From an uncultured Oscillospiraceae bacterium (GTDB lineage: Bacteria > Bacillota > Clostridia > Oscillospirales > Oscillospiraceae), in the NCBI GenBank assembly GCA_934591635.1, contig CAKTPI010000009.1, positions 1-62,091 on the forward strand: 62,091 nt of DNA, read 5' to 3'. The translations under genes and the position numbers were made by a program. The notes beneath the pieces are model-generated. The model searched no databases and was not told the DNA's origin. It saw only the letters and a program-made list of their open reading frames with translations. Below are positions 43,201 through 53,662 of this stretch, piece after piece. The first letter of the stretch is position 1. The number at the start of each line of letters is the position of its first letter.

Positions 43201-44543
43201 AACCGATCCAGCTCCTCCCCCCGCTTCAGGAGCACCGCGCCAATCTCAATGATGTGGTCATGCCGGGAACTGAGGCCGGTGGTCTCCAGGTCGAAGGCCA
43301 CATACTCGTCATCAAAGGACATTTCCTGGGTGCCGTGGACAACAATGCGGTCATCAACGTCGTTGACATAGTAGCCCTCGCAGCCATAGAGAATCTTGAT
43401 GTTTTCATCCGTCCCTGCCACCTTGGCCTTGGAGGCGGCTTTCATGGCATCCGGGAAGGACTGAGCCACGCCGTGGTCGGTAATGGCAATGGCCTTATGC
43501 CCCCAGGCCGCGGCAGTTTTGACAGCGGCCGCTGTCTCCGTCAGGGCATCCATGTTACTCATGGTGGTGTGCAGGTGCAGCTCCACCCGCTTGCCTTCCG
43601 TTGCCAGATCCTTCCGCTTGGGCAGACTCCCGGGCATAATGGCGTAGGGCTTGAGCACCATGTCATTTTCAAACCGGTCTTCGATCAGCTTACCCTGGAC
43701 ACGCAGGACGGAGCCAATCTGCACATTCTCAATAATGGGCTTTGCTTCCCGGGCCTCCAGGAAGCGGCTGACGCGGATGGAATTGGTGTTATCCGTCATG
43801 TCGAATTTCACCACATAGGCATTGCGCTTGGTCAGCTCCTTGTGGTCAACGGCAAAAACCCGTCCCTCCAGGATGATCGTGCCCATATCCATGGACATAT
43901 CCTTCATGGCAACGGCATTCCCCCGGAAGGGCTTGCCATAGAAGGTGGGGCCCTCCTGGGTTTCCTGTTTGGGGGCGGCCGCCTGCTGCTTGGCCTGGGT
44001 GATGGGGTATCGCTCAATTTCCGTCTGACGCAGGGTTTCCATGGCGTCGAAGAGGGCTTTGCCCTCCAGGGCCGCGCCGGCCTCCACGGTGATGGTCACC
44101 GGAGCAGCAAACCGCTCCCGGAGAGACTGCTGCACCTGGGGGATAAGCTCCTCAACGGCCGCCTTACCGTTGGCCCGCAGGGCAATGGTAAGCGCATCCC
44201 CTTCCCAGCTCCATTTTGCCCCGGCAAGAGAGCCCCGGGTCATGGAGTTCCGGCTGACAAACAGCATCATCAGCTCCTCCGGCTCGATCTTCTGCAGCTC
44301 GGTTTCCGGGTGGGTCAATGTAATATCCAGCCTTGTCAGTCCGTACAGCACAGACACATCCCGCTCCACGGTTTCCAGCACCCGGCGTGGGACGTAATTG
44401 GGACTATGGGCTGCCACATGGACACTGCGGCTCTCCGCATGGATATCCGCTGCCACAATGGCCGCCTGAGAGAGCTCTTGAGCAATTTCCTCAGGCGGCG
44501 CATAGTCTGAAAACATATTCAGCAAATAAACCGTTTCTTTCAT
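40239..44543 (-). CDS. polC: DNA polymerase III alpha subunit, PolC type
   Basis: Gram-positive replicative polymerase of 1434 aa. Order: N-terminal domains; OB fold near 230-310; PHP domain (VELHLHTTMSNMDALTE, AITDHGV) split by the 3'-5' exonuclease (YVAFDLETTGLSSRHDHIIE); polymerase core with PDIDLNFSGEYQ, the zinc-like cluster CPNPACKF...CPRCGTKF, and GQHPGGLVV. The last residues, SQISLF, are a beta-clamp binding motif. ATG at 44543 (MKETVYLLNMF) matches the family start. The frame to 44633 is a longer, unlikely extension. It is the last gene of the pyrH-polC operon. Confidence 0.96.
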   Translation of the reverse strand: MKETVYLLNMFSDYAPPEEIAQELSQAAIVAADIHAESRSVHVAAHSPNYVPRRVLETVERDVSVLYGLTRLDITLTHPETELQKIEPEELMMLFVSRNSMTRGSLAGAKWSWEGDALTIALRANGKAAVEELIPQVQQSLRERFAAPVTITVEAGAALEGKALFDAMETLRQTEIERYPITQAKQQAAAPKQETQEGPTFYGKPFRGNAVAMKDMSMDMGTIILEGRVFAVDHKELTKRNAYVVKFDMTDNTNSIRVSRFLEAREAKPIIENVQIGSVLRVQGKLIEDRFENDMVLKPYAIMPGSLPKRKDLATEGKRVELHLHTTMSNMDALTETAAAVKTAAAWGHKAIAITDHGVAQSFPDAMKAASKAKVAGTDENIKILYGCEGYYVNDVDDRIVVHGTQEMSFDDEYVAFDLETTGLSSRHDHIIEIGAVLLKRGEELDRFQTFVDPEMPLSPKIIELTGITPDMLVGAPKIEEVLPKFLEFIHGRVLVAHNSDFDTGFIRNACERLGYLYTYTAVDTLILSQNMLPQLSKFKLDIVSNALSLPDFNHHRAGDDAMTCGLIMDRLMTKMEEELDIHTLQAVNPAMIALRSKGRVTDRHARHIILFAKNQVGLRNLYHLISDSNLKYFKRVPRMPKSSILEMREGLIIGSACEAGELFQAIIDGKSEDELKRIASFYDYLEIQPLANNRFMLDKGIAKDMEDLRNFNRTVVRLGEELGKLVVATGDVHFLNPEDETFRHILLATKGFEDADKPNPLYFRTTDEMLEEFSYLGKEKAYEVVVTNPNLIADMCESLRPVPHNLFAPKIENSVEDLKRLVYGKFRRLYGDNPPELMTKRVETELHDIINCHYDVIYMSAQKLVQNSLEHGYLVGSRGSVGSSIVAYMSGITEVNSFPPHYRCPNPACKFSTFDVPKGYGCGADLPDAICPRCGTKFEKDGFNIPFETFLGFGGDKVPDIDLNFSGEYQSKAHAYCIEMFGKSHVFRAGTIGTVAEKTAFGYVKKYLSERGKTANRAEEARLAAGCVGVRRTTGQHPGGLVVIPQENEIWDFCPVQHPADDPNADQITTHFEYHSMEENLLKLDMLGHDDPTMIRMMEDMTGVDAKTIPLDDKRTMSIFTSSKELGYENDKILGPTGAVAIPEFNTKFTRGMLMDTMPERFDTLLRLSGFSHGTDVWLGNAKDLITSKTATVDQAIGCRDDIMLYLISCGMPEKRSFKIMEAVRKGRGLPEGAEQEMIDAGVPDWYIGSCKKIKYLFPKAHAVAYVMMAFRIAWFKVYHPLAFYAAYFYRRSQKGGFDAVLMTRGMEAIKANMEAIENNENATDKDEDLLTTMEVVYEYYLRGFEFLPIDIYRSHATKFLIQDGKLLPPFVSISGLGENAAWDLMNGREGKQFISIEEVALACPKVSKTHIQMLKDAGAFGSLPDTSQISLF

Positions 44544-44587
44544 TCTTTCGTGATGCACTATGATTTGTATGAATGCCTGCATGCTCC

Positions 44588-44625
44588 GGCCCCCGGCGGT
44601 AACGATGCGCAGGCACCACCGGGGG
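44588..44625 (-). repeat. Intercistronic hairpin between ispG and polC
   Basis: CCCCCGGCGGT pairs with ACCACCGGGGG (one bulge). No T-run follows on the minus strand, so it is more likely an mRNA-stability or processing element than a terminator. Confidence 0.45.
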
Positions 44626-44657
44626 CGGATCACAGTTGTTCAAAAGCCGGTATTCTC

Positions 44658-45695
44658 TTACAGCTCCTCAATGCGCTTGAGGAGAGCGGGAAGCAGTTCC
44701 TCATAAGGAAGCTTTGCGACCTGCTGACCTTTTTCAAAAATGGTACCCCAGCCATCGCCGCCGGCGATACCGATATCCGCTTCTCTGGCCTCTCCGGGTC
44801 CGTTGACAATACAGCCCATGACGGCCACCGTAATGGGCTTCTGGCAATTTTTCAGAGCGGCATCCACCTGATTCACCAGTCCGATTAGGTCAATGCGGGT
44901 TCTGCCGCAGGTGGGGCAGGAAATGATATCCACGCCCTCCTTCCGCAGTCCGGCGGCCTTCAGGATGTCCTTGGCCGCATAGACCTCCTGCACCGGGTCA
45001 TCGGTAAGGCTGACCCGAATGGTATCGCCGATGCCGTCCAGCAACAGGGCACCGATGCCCATGGCGGACTTGATCAGTCCCTGGCGCACAGGGCCGGTTT
45101 CGGTGACGCCGATGTGCAGGGGATAGTCGCATTTGCTGCGGAACAGCCGTGCCGCCGCCACCATGTTGGGCACATGGGAGGACTTCATGGACACGCAGGT
45201 ATCATAGAAGCCCTGCTTTTCCAGCAGCTCCAGGTGCTGGAATGCACTTTCCACCAACGCCTCCGGCGTGGGGTGGCCGTATTTTTCGAGCAGCCGCTTA
45301 TCCAGGCTGCCGCCGTTGACACCAATGCGGATGGGGATGCGCTTTTCCTTGCACACATCCACCACGGCCTTCACCCGGTCTTCCCCGCCGATGTTGCCGG
45401 GGTTGATGCGGATTTTGCTGGCACCGCCCTCCGCCGCCAGAATGGCAAGCTGATAGTCAAAGTGGATATCCGCCACCAGGGGCAGGGGGCTTTCCTTGCA
45501 GATTTCCGCAAAGCCCCTTGCGGCCTCCCGGTTGGGCACGGCCAGGCGGGCAATCTGGCACCCGGCCGCGGCAAGCTGCTTGATCTGGTTCAGGCAGCCT
45601 TCCACGTCTGTCGTCTTGGTATTGAGCATGGACTGAATTGCCACTGGAGCGCCGCCTCCAATGGGGACATTGCCCACCATGATTCTTCTGGTCAT
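44658..45695 (-). CDS. ispG: HMBPP synthase (GcpE)
   Basis: 4-Hydroxy-3-methylbut-2-enyl diphosphate synthase of 345 aa, a [4Fe-4S] enzyme of the MEP pathway. Seen: GGGAPVAIQSMLNTKTTDVE, RINPGNIGG, CPTCGRTRIDL and GCIVNGPGEAREADIGIAGG with the cluster cysteines. It lies between rseP and polC, six bases after rseP. Confidence 0.97.
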   Translation of the reverse strand: MTRRIMVGNVPIGGGAPVAIQSMLNTKTTDVEGCLNQIKQLAAAGCQIARLAVPNREAARGFAEICKESPLPLVADIHFDYQLAILAAEGGASKIRINPGNIGGEDRVKAVVDVCKEKRIPIRIGVNGGSLDKRLLEKYGHPTPEALVESAFQHLELLEKQGFYDTCVSMKSSHVPNMVAAARLFRSKCDYPLHIGVTETGPVRQGLIKSAMGIGALLLDGIGDTIRVSLTDDPVQEVYAAKDILKAAGLRKEGVDIISCPTCGRTRIDLIGLVNQVDAALKNCQKPITVAVMGCIVNGPGEAREADIGIAGGDGWGTIFEKGQQVAKLPYEELLPALLKRIEEL

Positions 45696-45700
45696 TTCTC

Positions 45701-46801
45701 TTACCCCTTAAAAATCTGAATAACATCCTTAAACATGATCACAGCCAGCAGTGCAAACAGCACCAGGGTGCCCACACTTTGGATATAGCCCTCGAACTTC
45801 GAGTCGATCTTCTTGCGGGTAACAGCCTCCACCAGGCTCGTCAGCAGCACGCCCACCGCTCGGGCCCCGTCCAGGCCGGGAATGGGCAGCAGATTCATCA
45901 CGCCCAGGTTCACCGTAATCAGTCCGCCGAAGCTCAGCATATTCAGCAGCGCATAATAGAAGCTGCCGGACTGATTTGCCGTATCGCTCATCATGTGGAC
46001 AATGCCCACGGGGCCGCTGAGATCCTTCACGCTGGCCTTACCGTTGAAAAGCATTTGCAGGCTGATACGCACCATGCGGATATTGGACAGGCAGGCGTTC
46101 CAGGTCTGCTTTACCAGCGTGCTGAAGCTGCGCTGCACGGAGCCGAAATTGAAGCCATAGCGGAGGGTCGTAGAGCCGTCCTCATTGGGGTACTCCTGCC
46201 GCTGCATGGCAAAATCCTTCAGCTCAATTTTCTCGCCGTCCCGCAGGATCACCAGGTCATGGCGATTTTCGGGGTTTCTCACCTCGTCCGCCTTGGCGGT
46301 GAGCACCAGAGAGAAGTCACTGTACATATAAATGCGCCCGCCATCCACCTTGAGGATGCGGTCGCCCACCATCAGGCCGGGCTGCTCCTCCGTTGCCGCC
46401 AGAGCGCACTCCGGCTCCATTGACGCAATCACCGGCACATTATAGCGGGTTTGGGGTGCAAAGAAGATGCCGAACAGCAGCAGACCCGCCAGCAGATTCA
46501 TCAGAGGGCCCGCCACCAGAATGATGATCCGCTTCCACCAGGCAGCTGCACAGAAGGAGCGGGGATTCTCCTTGCCGTCGCCATTCTCTCCCTCCATCTC
46601 GCAGTAGCCGCCGAAGGGAATCAGGCGGATGGCATACAGAGTTTCCCCCTTCTGTTTTTTCCACAGGGCCGGACCCATGAACATGGAGAACTCATTGACC
46701 TGGACATTGAAGCTCTTCGCCGCAGCAAAGTGGCCCAGCTCATGAATAAAAATCAAAAGACTAAAAAGTAAAATGCCGAAAATAACGCTGAAAACCGTCA
46801 T
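45701..46801 (-). CDS. rseP: Site-2 zinc metalloprotease RseP
   Basis: Membrane-embedded protease of 366 aa. The catalytic HELGHFAAAKSF is in the first membrane helix, a PDZ domain lies near residues 120-200 (GLMVGDRILKVDGGRIYM), and NLLPIPGLDGARAVGVL is the third-helix motif (usually LDGG). In sporulating Gram-positives RseP-type proteases cleave anti-sigma factors and signal-peptide remnants. The surrounding operon order is standard. Confidence 0.94.
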   Translation of the reverse strand: MTVFSVIFGILLFSLLIFIHELGHFAAAKSFNVQVNEFSMFMGPALWKKQKGETLYAIRLIPFGGYCEMEGENGDGKENPRSFCAAAWWKRIIILVAGPLMNLLAGLLLFGIFFAPQTRYNVPVIASMEPECALAATEEQPGLMVGDRILKVDGGRIYMYSDFSLVLTAKADEVRNPENRHDLVILRDGEKIELKDFAMQRQEYPNEDGSTTLRYGFNFGSVQRSFSTLVKQTWNACLSNIRMVRISLQMLFNGKASVKDLSGPVGIVHMMSDTANQSGSFYYALLNMLSFGGLITVNLGVMNLLPIPGLDGARAVGVLLTSLVEAVTRKKIDSKFEGYIQSVGTLVLFALLAVIMFKDVIQIFKG

Positions 46802-46819
46802 ATTGTGCCTCGCTTTGTG

Positions 46820-47965
46820 TTAATTGCCTTGTACCGCCAACCGAGCCAGCCGGTCGGCCTCCAGTATTTCCTCCAATGTAGGATTCTGGATAAAAGGAAC
46901 CTGCTCTACCGCCCGGGAAACCAACCGGTAGATATCATAAAATCCGATCTTGTCCGCTAAAAACAGTGCTACCGCCGCTTCATTGGCGCCGTTCATTGCC
47001 GGGCAGGCCGTGCCGCCCTGTTTTGCGCAATCCCTTGCCAGTGCCAGACAGGGGAATTTGTCATAATCCGGGGAGCAGAACGTCAGTGGCGGGCATTTGG
47101 TCAAATCCAGCCGCTCCACCGGGCTTTCCGTCCGCTCCGGATAGGTCAGGGCCAGCTGGATGGGCAAGCGCATATCTGGCTGGCCCAGCTGGGCCATCAC
47201 GGCCCCATCGTTAAACTCCACCAGGCTGTGGACAATGCTTTGCCGGTGAATCAGCACCTCCACCTGCTCCAGGGGCACCCGGTACAGGCGCATGGCCTCG
47301 ATGACCTCCAGGCCCTTGTTCATCAGGGTGGCACAGTCCACCGTGATCTTTGGGCCCATTTTCCAGTTAGGGTGCCGCAGGGCATCCGCCTTGGTCACGT
47401 GCCGCAGCTGCTCCGCCTCCATGCCGAAGAAGGGGCCGCCAGAGCAAGTGAGCAGGATTTTCCGCACCTCCCGCCGGTTTCCGCAGCCCATAAGGCATTG
47501 GAAAATAGCAGAATGCTCCGAATCCACCGGCACAATCTCTGCGCCGTACTTCTCCGCCTCCGCCATCACCAGTTCTCCGGCACACACCAGAGTCTCTTTA
47601 TTGGCAAGGCCGATGCGTTTTTTCGCCCGGATCGCCGCAAGCGTGGGCTTGAGGCCCACCATCCCCACCACGGCGGTGATCACGCAGTCTGCCTCCGGCA
47701 GGGTAGCCGCCCGGATCAGGCCCTTCTCTCCCCAGGCAACCGCTGTGGCGCAGTCCCCAATGGATTCCCGCAGTGCTTTGGCCGCTGCCTCCGTCGCCAT
47801 GACAGCCAGACGAGGGTGAAAGGCATGACACTGCTGGGCCATCAGTTCCACGCTGGTTCCTGCGGTCAACGCCGCAACCTGTACTCCGTCCAACTTACTG
47901 ATTACGTCCAGGCTCTGACGGCCAATGGAGCCGGTGGAACCCAGAATACTCACACACGTTACCAT
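46820..47965 (-). CDS. dxr: 1-Deoxy-D-xylulose-5-phosphate reductoisomerase
   Basis: MEP-pathway enzyme of 381 aa: converts DXP to MEP with NADPH. Seen: VSILGSTGSIGRQSLDVISK, RIGLANKETLVCAGELVM, VPVDSEHSAIFQCL and the substrate-loop segment MGPKITVDCATLMNKGLEVI. It lies one base after cdsA. Confidence 0.97.
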   Translation of the reverse strand: MVTCVSILGSTGSIGRQSLDVISKLDGVQVAALTAGTSVELMAQQCHAFHPRLAVMATEAAAKALRESIGDCATAVAWGEKGLIRAATLPEADCVITAVVGMVGLKPTLAAIRAKKRIGLANKETLVCAGELVMAEAEKYGAEIVPVDSEHSAIFQCLMGCGNRREVRKILLTCSGGPFFGMEAEQLRHVTKADALRHPNWKMGPKITVDCATLMNKGLEVIEAMRLYRVPLEQVEVLIHRQSIVHSLVEFNDGAVMAQLGQPDMRLPIQLALTYPERTESPVERLDLTKCPPLTFCSPDYDKFPCLALARDCAKQGGTACPAMNGANEAAVALFLADKIGFYDIYRLVSRAVEQVPFIQNPTLEEILEADRLARLAVQGN

Positions 47966-47966
47966 A

Positions 47967-48779
47967 TCAGCTCACCACCGGCATCAAAAGAATCAGCGCC
48001 TCCACCAGAGGGGCAACCGTAACCATGGAGTCGAAGCGGTCAAAGAAGCCGCCGTGTCCGGGAATCATGGTGCCAAAGTCCTTGATGCCGGACATCCGCT
48101 TGATCACAGAGAAGCACAGATCACCAAACACGCCCACAGCGCTGCCCACCAGGCCATATAGGATGGCAGCGCCGTAGTTGACCTGGAACCGGAAAATCAA
48201 CTGGAGTACCACGCCGTAAATCAGCATACCCAGCATGGCGCTGAGCAAACCGCCGATCACGCCCTCCACTGTTTTATTGGGGCTGACCACCGGGGCCAGC
48301 TTATGCTTGCCGAACATGCTGCCTGCAAAGTAGGCGCCGGCATCGGACAAAAATGCCACCACAAAGGGAATCGGGATCAGGTACCGCCCGGAAGCAAGGC
48401 CCAGGATTCGGATTAGTGCGGACAGCAGATAGGGTACAATCGCACCGGCAAAGAAGCACTCCGCAATCATCTCCACATCCACCTTCACGTGATTTGCCAT
48501 CAGCTCGGAGAAGAGCAGAATAAAGAATACCAGCAGCCCCAGCAGAGCCACACTGTGCTCCGCCCCGTAATAGCTCCAGAGGGAGGTCGCCATGGCCATT
48601 GCGGCTGAATAGGCCACCATTCTGGGGTGACGCACCATACCGGTGCAGTACAGCAGCTCATATACCCCCACCATCAGCAGCAAGCCCCACACAATAGCCG
48701 CCACAATCTTGGGGGCGACCAGCACCACCAGCACCAGCACGGGAATCAGGATGGCAGCGGTCACGATCCGTTTTTTCAT
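47967..48779 (-). CDS. cdsA: Phosphatidate cytidylyltransferase
   Basis: CDP-diacylglycerol synthase of 270 aa with about seven membrane helices. The CTP-transferase signature is SGIKDFGTMIPGHGGFFDRF near 235-255, preceded by FLSDAGAYFAGSMFGKHKL. Phospholipid precursor enzyme. GGAGG precedes the ATG. Confidence 0.96.
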   Translation of the reverse strand: MKKRIVTAAILIPVLVLVVLVAPKIVAAIVWGLLLMVGVYELLYCTGMVRHPRMVAYSAAMAMATSLWSYYGAEHSVALLGLLVFFILLFSELMANHVKVDVEMIAECFFAGAIVPYLLSALIRILGLASGRYLIPIPFVVAFLSDAGAYFAGSMFGKHKLAPVVSPNKTVEGVIGGLLSAMLGMLIYGVVLQLIFRFQVNYGAAILYGLVGSAVGVFGDLCFSVIKRMSGIKDFGTMIPGHGGFFDRFDSMVTVAPLVEALILLMPVVS

Positions 48780-48782
48780 ATG

Positions 48783-49499
48783 TTATGTTCCTCCAAAGCG
48801 GCGATTGCGCCGATGATATTCTTCAATTGCCCGATCCAGGTGCTCCGGCGCAAAATCAGGCCACAGCACATCCATAAACACATACTCCGAATAGGCCGAC
48901 TGCCACAGCAGGAAATTACTGGTGCGCATCTCTCCGGAGGGCCGGATGATCAGCTCCGGATCCGGAACCCCGGCGGAATACATGTATCCGGAGAGCACCT
49001 CCTCACTGAGGGCATCAGGGTTCGCTTTCCCGGCTGTCACGTCCTGCACATAGGCTTTGACAGCGTGAACAATTTCATCCCGGCCGCCGTAGTTCAGGCA
49101 GAAATTCACCTGCACATCGTAGTTTTCCGACTGCATCTCCGCCCGCTGGCAGAGCTTTTGCAGCTCCGGAGAAAGCCTGGATAAATCGCCGAAGAACTTA
49201 AAGCGGACACGGTTCTTCTCCATGTCCGTCAGTGCCTCCTCCAGGTACCGGCGCAGCAAACGCATGATGCCGGAAACCTCATCCGCCGAGCGCTTCCAGT
49301 TTTCCGTTGAAAAAGCGTACACCGTCAGGTACTCCACACCCAGAGTGCGGCAATAATTTGCAATGCGCCGGAAAGCCTCCGCCCCCGCCGCATGTCCCGC
49401 TGTGCGGGGCAGCCCCCGCTTCTTGGCCCAGCGCCCGTTGCCATCCATGATGATGGCAATATGTCGGGGCGGCATGAGCTTTTCTATCTCATTTAGCAT
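48783..49499 (-). CDS. uppS: Undecaprenyl diphosphate synthase
   Basis: Cis-prenyltransferase of 238 aa making the carrier lipid for peptidoglycan. Seen: HIAIIMDGNGRWAKKRGLPR, AGHAAGAEAFRRI, LTVYAFSTENWKR and the C-terminal PELIIRPSGEMRTSNFLLWQ with EYVFMDVLWPDF. It uses the isoprenoids made by Dxr and IspG of the same operon. Confidence 0.97.
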   Translation of the reverse strand: MLNEIEKLMPPRHIAIIMDGNGRWAKKRGLPRTAGHAAGAEAFRRIANYCRTLGVEYLTVYAFSTENWKRSADEVSGIMRLLRRYLEEALTDMEKNRVRFKFFGDLSRLSPELQKLCQRAEMQSENYDVQVNFCLNYGGRDEIVHAVKAYVQDVTAGKANPDALSEEVLSGYMYSAGVPDPELIIRPSGEMRTSNFLLWQSAYSEYVFMDVLWPDFAPEHLDRAIEEYHRRNRRFGGT

Positions 49500-49589
49500 T
49501 TTCTGAAGTTCTCCTTTTATGATGCGCTTCGTTCCGCACCCGTCCGGTGCTCCGGCACAGCTATCCGTACCGCTTCAGCGCTCCTGCTT

Positions 49590-49664
49590 TGAAAAGCTGA
49601 AAACAAGCAGCAGCAGTCTGCTTTCTCTTTTCAGCTTTTCAGCCCCCGGCATTGCTGCCGGGGG
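49590..49664 (-). repeat. Two strong hairpins between frr and uppS
   Basis: One is a perfect 14-bp inverted repeat, TGAAAAGCTGAAAA/TTTTCAGCTTTTCA (49590-49603 and 49628-49641), enclosing an AAGCAG/CTGCTT stem. The second is a perfect 9-bp stem, CCCCCGGCA/TGCCGGGGG, with a four-base loop (49643-49664; GCAA, GNRA type, on the minus strand). Neither is followed by a T-run on the minus strand. They occupy most of the 182-base gap. Confidence 0.65.
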
Positions 49665-49681
49665 ACGAAAAATCACGCAAA

Positions 49682-50236
49682 TCAGATTGCCATCAGTTCC
49701 TTTTCCTTGGCAGCAAGAGCGGCATCCACATTTTTGATGTTCTTATCCAGCAGATCCTGCAGATCCTTCTCGGCCTTTTTCTGGTCGTCCTCTGTGATTT
49801 CGCTGTTCTTTTTCAGCTTCTTCACATAGTCCATACCGTCCCGGCGAACATTGCGCAGGGCAACCTTGGCATCCTCAGCATACTTTTTGACCTGCTTTGT
49901 CAGATCCTTCCGGCGTTCCTCCGTCAGCTGCGGGAAAACCAAGCGAATGACTCGGCCGTCATTCTGGGGGTTGATGCCCAGGTCAGAGGTCTGGATGGCC
50001 TTCTGGATATCCTTCAGAAGCTTGGCATCCCAAGGCTGGATAATCAGGGTGCGGGCATCAGGGGAAGAAATGGTTGCCACGCCGTTGAGCGGGGTTTCAC
50101 TTCCATAATACTCCACAGTGATTCTGTCCAGAACCTGCGGGTTAGCACGCCCGGCGCGGACAGCACCGAAGTCCTCTGCCAGATGCTCCAGGGTCTTATC
50201 CATTCTTCTGGAATATTCCTTAAAATCAACGCTCAT
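49682..50236 (-). CDS. frr: Ribosome recycling factor
   Basis: RRF of 184 aa, which with EF-G splits post-termination ribosomes. Seen: MDKTLEHLAEDFGAVRAGRA, NPQVLDRITVEYYGSETPLN, LTEERRKDLTKQVKKYAED and AKVALRNVRRDG. It follows pyrH by three bases. Confidence 0.97.
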   Translation of the reverse strand: MSVDFKEYSRRMDKTLEHLAEDFGAVRAGRANPQVLDRITVEYYGSETPLNGVATISSPDARTLIIQPWDAKLLKDIQKAIQTSDLGINPQNDGRVIRLVFPQLTEERRKDLTKQVKKYAEDAKVALRNVRRDGMDYVKKLKKNSEITEDDQKKAEKDLQDLLDKNIKNVDAALAAKEKELMAI

Positions 50237-50239
50237 TTG

Positions 50240-50959
50240 TTAATCCTCCTTGACAATCGTTCCGATTTTTTCTCCGCAAACCACGCGGAGGATATTCTGG
50301 GGGTCCTTCAGGGCGAAGCATACCAGGGTCATATGGTTATCCATCGCCAGCGTCATGGCGGTGGTATCCGTTGCCTGCAAATGGCGGGCCAGTACCTCAT
50401 CATAGGTGAGGGTGTCAAATTTCACGGCAGCAGGATCCTTATTGGGGTCGGCAGAATAAATGCCGTCCACATTCTTTGCCATCAGAATGGCATCTGCCTC
50501 AATCTCCACCCCCCGGAGCACCGCGCCGGTATCAGTGGAGAAATAGGGGTTGCCGGTGCCTGCCGCAAAGATAACCACTTTACCCTCATTCAGATAGCGG
50601 TCTGCAGTATCCCGGGTGAAGTATTCGGCAAACTTATTCATTTCCACAGCGGTAAGGACTCTGGCATCCACCCCATGCTTTTCCAGGGCATCCGCTACGG
50701 CAATGGAATTCATTACGGTGGCCAGCATGCCCATGGCATCACCGTGAGAGCGCTGCATTTTGTCCGCGCCATCCTTCACACCGCGCCAAAAATTGCCGCC
50801 GCCAATGACGAGGCCGATCTGCACGCCCAGATCCCGGCACTGCCGGATGACCTCACACACTGAATTGATGACGGTAAAGTCCAGCCCGCGATGAGCATCC
50901 CCCGCCAGTGCTTCGCCGCTTACCTTCAGCAAAATACGCTTATATTTGACTTCTGCCAA
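50240..50959 (-). CDS. pyrH: UMP kinase
   Basis: Bacterial UMP kinase of 239 aa in the amino-acid-kinase fold. Seen: YKRILLKVSGEALAGDAHRG, IGLVIGGGNFWRGVKDG, the UMP loop AAGTGNPYFSTDTGAVLRGV and KNVDGIYSADPNKDP. First gene of the operon. The usual rpsB-tsf genes are not upstream, where glnS diverges instead. Confidence 0.97.
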   Translation of the reverse strand: MAEVKYKRILLKVSGEALAGDAHRGLDFTVINSVCEVIRQCRDLGVQIGLVIGGGNFWRGVKDGADKMQRSHGDAMGMLATVMNSIAVADALEKHGVDARVLTAVEMNKFAEYFTRDTADRYLNEGKVVIFAAGTGNPYFSTDTGAVLRGVEIEADAILMAKNVDGIYSADPNKDPAAVKFDTLTYDEVLARHLQATDTTAMTLAMDNHMTLVCFALKDPQNILRVVCGEKIGTIVKED

Positions 50960-51015
50960 ACTGAATCACTCCTTTTGTTCCAGCTCTCTGCGCATGTGCA
51001 GATTACATCGACTGT

Positions 51016-51044
51016 ATTTTAGCATAAAACCGCGCATTGGACAA
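51016..51044 (-). promoter_or_regulatory. Promoter of the pyrH-polC operon
   Basis: On the minus strand TTGTCC (51044-51039) and TAAAAT (51021-51016) are 17 bases apart, about 57 bases before pyrH. Confidence 0.65.
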
Positions 51045-51135
51045 CCATTAAATTATCTTTTTTTAATCGATTGCCTCTGCCGCACCTCCGTTTGCTCTGT
51101 TTCGATACAAATTCGGTATCTGCCTTTATTTTTTA

Positions 51136-51164
51136 TTGCAAACCGGCAGGAAATGGGTTATAAT
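51136..51164 (+). promoter_or_regulatory. Promoter of glnS
   Basis: TTGCAA (51136-51141) and a perfect TATAAT (51159-51164) with a 17-base spacer, 44 bases before the ATG. GAGAGGA is the ribosome site. Confidence 0.75.
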
Positions 51165-51208
51165 GCATCATTATACGTTAAGCCCATTGAAGAGAGGATG
51201 TTTCATAT

Positions 51209-52888
<1,680 letters not shown>

Positions 52889-52899
52889 GCAAAAGATTC

Positions 52900-52935
52900 G
52901 CCCCACAGTTCATATCCGAACTGTGGGGCATTTTT
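52900..52935 (+). terminator. Terminator of glnS
   Basis: A perfect 12-bp stem, GCCCCACAGTTC/GAACTGTGGGGC, followed by ATTTTTG. Confidence 0.88.
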
Positions 52936-52958
52936 GATGCAATCGGCATGTTTTATTT

Positions 52959-53618
52959 TCAGCTCTCCGCTGCGCCCCCCGCTTTTTCCTCTTTGATCTG
53001 TGCCCGCAGATGGACACTGAGGACAGCCAGGGAGGTGGCCATGTTTTCGTTCTGCACCAGGATGTGCTCCGGCACGTCCAGATGGACGGGGGCAAAATTC
53101 CAGATGGCCTTTACACCGCAGGCAATCAGCCGGTCGGCAACCTCCTGGGCATGGGCAGCAGGGACGGTGATGATCCCCATGAGCACCTTGTGCACCTTAC
53201 AGAAGTGCTCCAGCTTGGAAATAGGGTAAATAGGCTGGCCGTCCTCGGTTTTTTCCATGGCGGGACTGGTATCAAAAGCCGCCTGGATATTCAGGCCATA
53301 TTCCTCAAAGCCGCTGTAGCCCATGAGGGCCAGGCCCAGCTTACCCGCGCCGATGAGCACGGCATCCGTTGTATTGTCATAGCCCAGAAACTGCTCAATA
53401 TCCGTGATCAGGCTCTCCCGCAGATAGCCGATTTTCGGGCGGCCGCCATCCGAAACAATGGCCAAATCCTTCCGCACCTGCACCTCGCCCATCCCCAGAG
53501 CATTGGCAAGCGCAGTGGCAGAAATATGAGCGGGGCCATCCTCCGGCAGGTTTTTCAAATACGCCAGGTAGCCGGGCAGCCGCTTGAGCACCGATTTGGA
53601 AACCTTTTTTTCTTCCAT
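52959..53618 (-). CDS. rex: Redox-sensing transcriptional repressor Rex
   Basis: Repressor of 219 aa that binds NADH and controls fermentation and respiration genes. The N-terminal winged helix covers about 1-80 (ISATALANALGMGEVQVRKD, then LAIVSDGGRPKIGY). The Rossmann NAD domain starts with VLIGAGKLGLALMGYSGF, and the domain-swapped C-terminal helix has LVQNENMATSLAVLSV. Single gene with its own promoter. Confidence 0.96.
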   Translation of the reverse strand: MEEKKVSKSVLKRLPGYLAYLKNLPEDGPAHISATALANALGMGEVQVRKDLAIVSDGGRPKIGYLRESLITDIEQFLGYDNTTDAVLIGAGKLGLALMGYSGFEEYGLNIQAAFDTSPAMEKTEDGQPIYPISKLEHFCKVHKVLMGIITVPAAHAQEVADRLIACGVKAIWNFAPVHLDVPEHILVQNENMATSLAVLSVHLRAQIKEEKAGGAAES

Positions 53619-53662
53619 TGGAAATCTCGACCTTTCGTGTATTTTTATCGATAAGGAACAGT

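Noticed and set aside
40473..44510. Long open frames (621 and 722 aa) antisense to polC
   Set aside because: Shadow frames of polC with low-complexity His/Gly/Leu content and no family motifs.
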